Source of the DNA: Auanema rhodensis
Lineage: Eukaryota > Nematoda > Chromadorea > Rhabditida > Rhabditidae
Assembly (NCBI GenBank): GCA_964057225.1
Contig: OZ059898.1
Span: forward strand, 8,060,001 to 8,124,000
Direction: 5' to 3'
Length of the DNA: 64,000 nt
Notes under the pieces: generated by a model
Told to the model about the DNA's origin: nothing
The model's database searches: none
What the model saw: the letters and a program-made list of their open reading frames with translations, nothing else
In this document: positions 60,388-64,000 of the stretch, in pieces
How the letters are laid out: each line of letters starts with the position of its first letter
Numbering within the stretch: position 1 is the stretch's first letter
Program-made: the position numbers and the translations under genes

Positions 60388-61654
60388 TTAGTAGTTGAAT
60401 TGATCAATTTTTAGTGTATTCGTTTGATCAACTAATGGCTTCTTCATACTTACTTGTAAATTGCGTAATTCATGAATATCCTTAAAACATTCTTTTATGT
60501 GTTTTTATTGTCAAAAACTATAAATTTACCTGAGTAAGCTGATGAATATTGGCTTTGTTAATCTGATCTTGTTGCTGCCAATGATGATTTTCCTATAATG
60601 TTGCAAATATATGAATCAAAGACGATATGAGTTAAAACCTGTCTAAGTTGGTTAACAAGTTCTTTTAAAACTCGAACTTCTTCTTGAAGCATTTGTTCAC
60701 GTTGACTTCTCTTCTTACGTGATTGCTTAGCAGCTAAGTTATTTCTATCTCTCTTCTCACGATATCTACAAAGTTTCTCGGTTATTGGGCATATTATAAA
60801 ATAATCTACTCGCTCAACATCTTCGAAAGATGAATGAAAATTTATATTTTAAGTCTTTAATTTCACAAATTATGTGATTTTTTTAATTTTTACATACTAC
60901 TTTTACTCAACTCTTTCACACTACCTTACCGTATTACGAGTATAATGAAGAAAGTGTGATAAACCTGAAAATTTGATTAAACAAGAGCTTGTAAAAAGCA
61001 CCTTGTTGTTATTTTTAGAATTAAATAATTAAAAAAAATAAATATTTATATTTAGAAATGTTTCAAAAGAATGAGATGGCGACTAACTTTTTTAATTCTT
61101 CGGGGCTAAGCTTAGGAGAACCAGATGAGGAAGAATTTGATCCAGGAGGTGTTTTAGCTCCGCGAGCCATAATGCTTGATGTTCCAGCAGTTGTTGGAGC
61201 ATCATAGAATGAAGTTGTACTTCCACAGAAAGAAGAAATTGGGGTATTATAATGAGACATCATTGGAGTACTGAAAAATGATGAATTAGAAGAAAAATAA
61301 ATCAGATTAAAGTGTGAAAAGGAAAATGCTATGTATATATAGCTATTAGGAAAAAGATATTCCTTTTAGCAAAAATGAGGGTGAAGCCTTGTTTGACCTT
61401 CCAAAGGCTAAATGAACTTAGTTCATCTCAAATGAGTTTTGCCAGAAGGATGTCAAAGAAATATGTTGCCAACAAGGAAGAAGTTTTAAAGTTTTCTAAG
61501 TAATCAAGAACTTTGGAATATTTCATATTTGAAAATGAATCTTAATCTATAGTCCCAAGAATTCTTCACAATTAACTTACTTATAAGCAGCATAGTTAGG
61601 AAATAGTTGCTGAGTCTCGAAGGATGGCATTGCTCCATAAGTAGCAGGAATCAT
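60388..61654 (-). CDS. bZIP transcription factor, C/EBP-PAR-like
   Basis: Nuclear DNA-binding protein. Exon 1 (61654 to about 61580) starts MIPATYGAMPSF. Exon 2 (about 61271-61089) carries a Ser/Gly-rich stretch and SPEELKK. Exon 3 (about 60769-60640) holds the basic region YREKRDRNNLAAKQSRKKRR, with the N-x7-R signature, and the start of the leucine zipper. Two short exons complete the zipper and a tail ending IDQFNY. The junctions keep frame (exon 1 ends AA, exon 2 begins T). The fit is best with C/EBP, PAR and related bZIP groups; the exact subfamily is uncertain. A TTTTTTCAG acceptor sits about 10 bp before the ATG, so the transcript is either trans-spliced or has a 5' UTR intron. The protein is short, with no other domain. 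Confidence 0.85.
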
Positions 61655-63067
61655 TTTTGTAAACTGAAAAAACAGTAATATGAGCTGGAAAACGGTTGTT
61701 GAATGTGAAGAATTTGAATTTTAAGATTCGATACAAGTTTATTATTACCAAAATTGCCTTTTGGCAAAACGGATATAAAAATGAACATAATTTCGCGCAT
61801 GCGGTAGATTGCGTAAGCGGCTGCCGTATATGAGAAATGACGCAACAGCCATTGGCATGCCTTGTCCTAAGACTGAGCTCGGGAGAAGCAGGTCAAGTTG
61901 GCCATTCAAGAGAGCGCGGGAGGATATGTATCGGGTCGCCCAGCCCCCTACCTGTTGTTCATGTGAAGACTGTGAATATCACAGAGAGCATCAGAGAAAT
62001 CTGCCTGTGCATTGTCTTTGGTATCTCGTAAAATCTAATAATCTCTCTTGAGCTGACATGTAGATAGCAATTGTTATTATGAGATTGAGTATTCTTAGGT
62101 CATGGCTTAGAGTTATTAGGACAAGCGAAGAACTGTCTGTGAGCCGACATACTGTGAGCAACAGCAGTTTTTTCCCTCATATCTCAAAAATTGAATGTCA
62201 CATAACAATACATATCAAACAATAAAATATAAATACATATATTAAGAAAGCATAAAAACTTTGGAAGATATTTATTAACGTTTTTAACTAAAAAATGTAT
62301 TTTGAACAGTAAAAAAATTTAAAAACTTATTTATTTATTTATATAACGAAATTTTATACCATTTAATTAATGAATTTCAAATAGTATTCAACTATTTGAA
62401 GTTATTCGGTATAATATTCTTCTCATAATCCATTCTTTTTTGTGAATTATATATCAAAATCTTAATTCTAAATTCAACTATTTCAACTCTCATTCATTCC
62501 ATTTCAACAGTAATCGGAAAAACTTGAGAAGTGTCACGACTACAGTATGCCATTCGCCGCAGGGAATACTGTCGCGAGGTTACTGTGTATTCGTTAAACA
62601 ACAAATTCAATTATTCCATTTATTTTTTTCATTTGTCTTATTTTGAAAAAAAAATTCATAAATTTCAATTTAATCACAGTATTATACTAAGGCCATATTT
62701 TAAAAAAATTTTTTTTAATATTTCTAGGTGTATTACTATTAAAATAATACATATTATACAAATTAATTAATTTCATTTTTTTTCGTTATAATCATAATTG
62801 ATTATTTCACAATATTTTATTATAATAAATATTCATATATTTTAGCCTTCTTAGAAATAAAAAATCAAACACAGAAGTAAGAATTAAAGGGCTACTTTTA
62901 AATAGTCTTAACACGATTGAAGAAATAAAGACACTTGTACAGCCACATCCATGATTATGTAATATGTATAAAATAAAGAAAATTTATGTATTATATTTTG
63001 TTATTTTTCAATAATGTTTTTAAAACAAAATCACACGCTTTAATTTTATTATTTATATCTTTTAGAA
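61655..63067. other. Divergent intergenic region between bZIP gene and ufm-1
   Basis: A relatively GC-rich island at about 61800-62010 lies close to the bZIP start and may be promoter sequence. At 62542-62572 there is an inverted repeat with 7-bp arms (ACAGTAT and ATACTGT) around a GC-rich loop. The rest is AT-rich. The frames in the GC-rich part do not look like protein. Confidence 0.4.
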
Positions 63068-63179
63068 ATGTCCGGCACCACTGTTACCTTTAAGATTACT
63101 CTTACTAGTGATCCCAAGCTCCCATTCAAAGTGTCAGTTTTTTTAAATTTTATTATTTCATGCTTTTAAAGTTTTTTGT

Positions 63180-63252
<73 letters not shown>

Positions 63253-63534
63253 ATGTCTGTTATACAGTTATTATTAAATCATTTTCAGTTTGTCCGTTCC
63301 CGAATCTACCCCATTCACTGCTGTTGTCAAGTTTGCCGCTGAAGAATTCAAGGTTTGGAAATCATTAAAAAGACGCTTTTAATTTTATGTAACGTATAGG
63401 TTAATGCTGCTACATCAGCTATTATTACCAATGAAGGAGTAGGAATCAACCCATCTCAAACCGCTGGAAATATTTTCTTGAAGCACGGAAGCGAATTGCG
63501 GCTCATCCCAAGAGATCGCGTAGGAGGATATTAA
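63068..63534 (+). CDS. ufm-1: Ubiquitin-fold modifier 1 (UFM1)
   Basis: Ubiquitin-like modifier that is activated by UBA5 and attached to lysines of targets such as ribosomal protein RPL26 at the ER. Three exons, 63068-63132, 63289-63352 and 63400-63534, join in frame to 87 aa. The protein contains [40 protein letters not shown] and [11 protein letters not shown], close to animal UFM1 throughout. It ends VGGY. Family members are cut after VG to expose the reactive glycine, so the last two residues (GY) are the extension removed by UfSP. Intron 1 holds a long TA repeat. A TTTTAG acceptor sits two bases before the ATG, which suggests trans-splicing. TOMM7 follows 230 bp downstream on the same strand. 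Confidence 0.97.
63184..63244. repeat. (TA)n microsatellite in ufm-1 intron 1
   Basis: About 61 bp of pure TA repeat followed by a short TG run. It is likely length-polymorphic. Confidence 0.97.
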
Positions 63535-63754
63535 GCATAAATTTAATAGTATTGTTAGTTTTCCTTTGTTCTTTCTGTGATGCTTATTTAACTTATTTCT
63601 ATTTATTTCCACCACTGTCTGTATTTTTGTTACATGCTTTTCTGGGGCTATATTGCGTTTTATAAATATTTATTTTATTTCTTTTTTGTATATTCAATGT
63701 ATTTCATTAATTCTATATCTTAGTTTTGCTTTGATTTTTTTAATAGTTTTAATT

Positions 63755-63763
63755 TTCTTGCAG
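63755..63763 (+). promoter_or_regulatory. Splice acceptor immediately before the TOMM7 start codon
   Basis: TTTTCTTGCAG is followed by A and then the ATG at 63765. No upstream exon can be joined to it, since ufm-1 ends at 63534. This is the arrangement of a spliced-leader acceptor, as in nematode operons. Confidence 0.6.
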
Positions 63764-63764
63764 A

Positions 63765-63985
63765 ATGCCTCTCACCCAATCTCAAAAAGATTTCATCAAC
63801 AAGACAACTGAATTAAGCGCTTTGGCTATTCAATGGGGTTTTGTTCCTCTTGTTGTCTACCTCGGTTTCAAGCGTGGATCTGAACCTATGCCTAATGGAC
63901 AAGTAATGATTTCATTTCCTTTTTATCTATTGTGTATTTTTTTCAGATTGTTCCTCTTTCTTTGATGAGTCTTTTGTGGGGATGA
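63765..63985 (+). CDS. tomm-7: TOM complex subunit TOM7
   Basis: Small tail-embedded subunit of the mitochondrial outer-membrane import translocase that modulates TOM complex assembly and, in animals, PINK1 retention. Two exons, 63765-63902 and 63947-63985, join in frame to 58 aa. The core IQWGFVPLVVYLGFKRGSEP is the conserved single membrane segment of the family, and the end LSLLWG matches the conserved TOMM7 C-terminus. The length is typical. It shares strand and close spacing with ufm-1 and is probably expressed from the same pre-mRNA. Confidence 0.96.
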
Positions 63986-64000
63986 ATGATCTCGTAATGA

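Noticed and set aside
61809..62051. Two overlapping ORFs in the GC-rich island upstream of the bZIP gene
   Set aside because: Overlapping open frames in a GC-rich promoter-like stretch, with no homology recognised and no acceptor or polyadenylation context.

Overview
The window is eukaryotic and fits a nematode, species not determined. Evidence: AT-rich DNA; genes split by many short (~40-70 bp) introns; a teneurin, an LMO7-type PDZ/LIM gene, UFM1 and TOMM7; a tandem array of 119-nt 5S rRNA genes; a BEL/Pao retroelement with a phlebovirus-like envelope region; and splice acceptors lying directly before start codons, as expected for spliced-leader trans-splicing. Exon joins were worked out by reading frame and GT/AG sites only, so intron-containing genes are given as whole spans.

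Layout. 0.5-8.5 kb: plus-strand LMO7-like PDZ + LIM gene. 9.6-10.2 kb: four-exon mitochondrial [2Fe-2S] ferredoxin. 10.6-30.7 kb: teneurin (ten-1 type) with large 5' introns and a probable internal start for a short isoform. 31.1-47.4 kb: tandem 5S rDNA array, 15 complete minus-strand copies with a ~475-bp period and alternating spacer types, split by a 9,360-bp BEL/Pao element (36102-45461). That element has identical 300-bp LTRs, a 5-bp target duplication, a probable tRNA-Gly primer site, one 2637-residue gag-pro-RT-RNaseH-IN-env ORF and a second small gag-like zinc-finger ORF after env.

47.4-53.3 kb: eroded edge of the array, with a broken Ty3/gypsy-type pol, a stop-interrupted ORF behind a TATA box, scrambled spacer pieces, a truncated 5S pseudogene and a broken Merlin-type (IS1595-like) transposase. 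53.7-58.2 kb: minus-strand secreted protein with two chitin-binding type-2 modules around a long charged coiled coil. 59.4 kb: a 65-residue ORF of unknown function. 60.4-61.7 kb: minus-strand bZIP transcription factor. 63.1-64.0 kb: ufm-1 followed 230 bp later by tomm-7, a candidate two-gene operon.

The host genes are unrelated in function (cytoskeleton/adhesion, Fe-S chemistry, cell-surface signalling, cuticle or pharyngeal chitin, transcription, ufmylation, mitochondrial import). The most unusual part is the 5S array acting as a landing zone for several classes of mobile element, and the young, apparently intact, retrovirus-like Pao element with an extra zinc-knuckle ORF.
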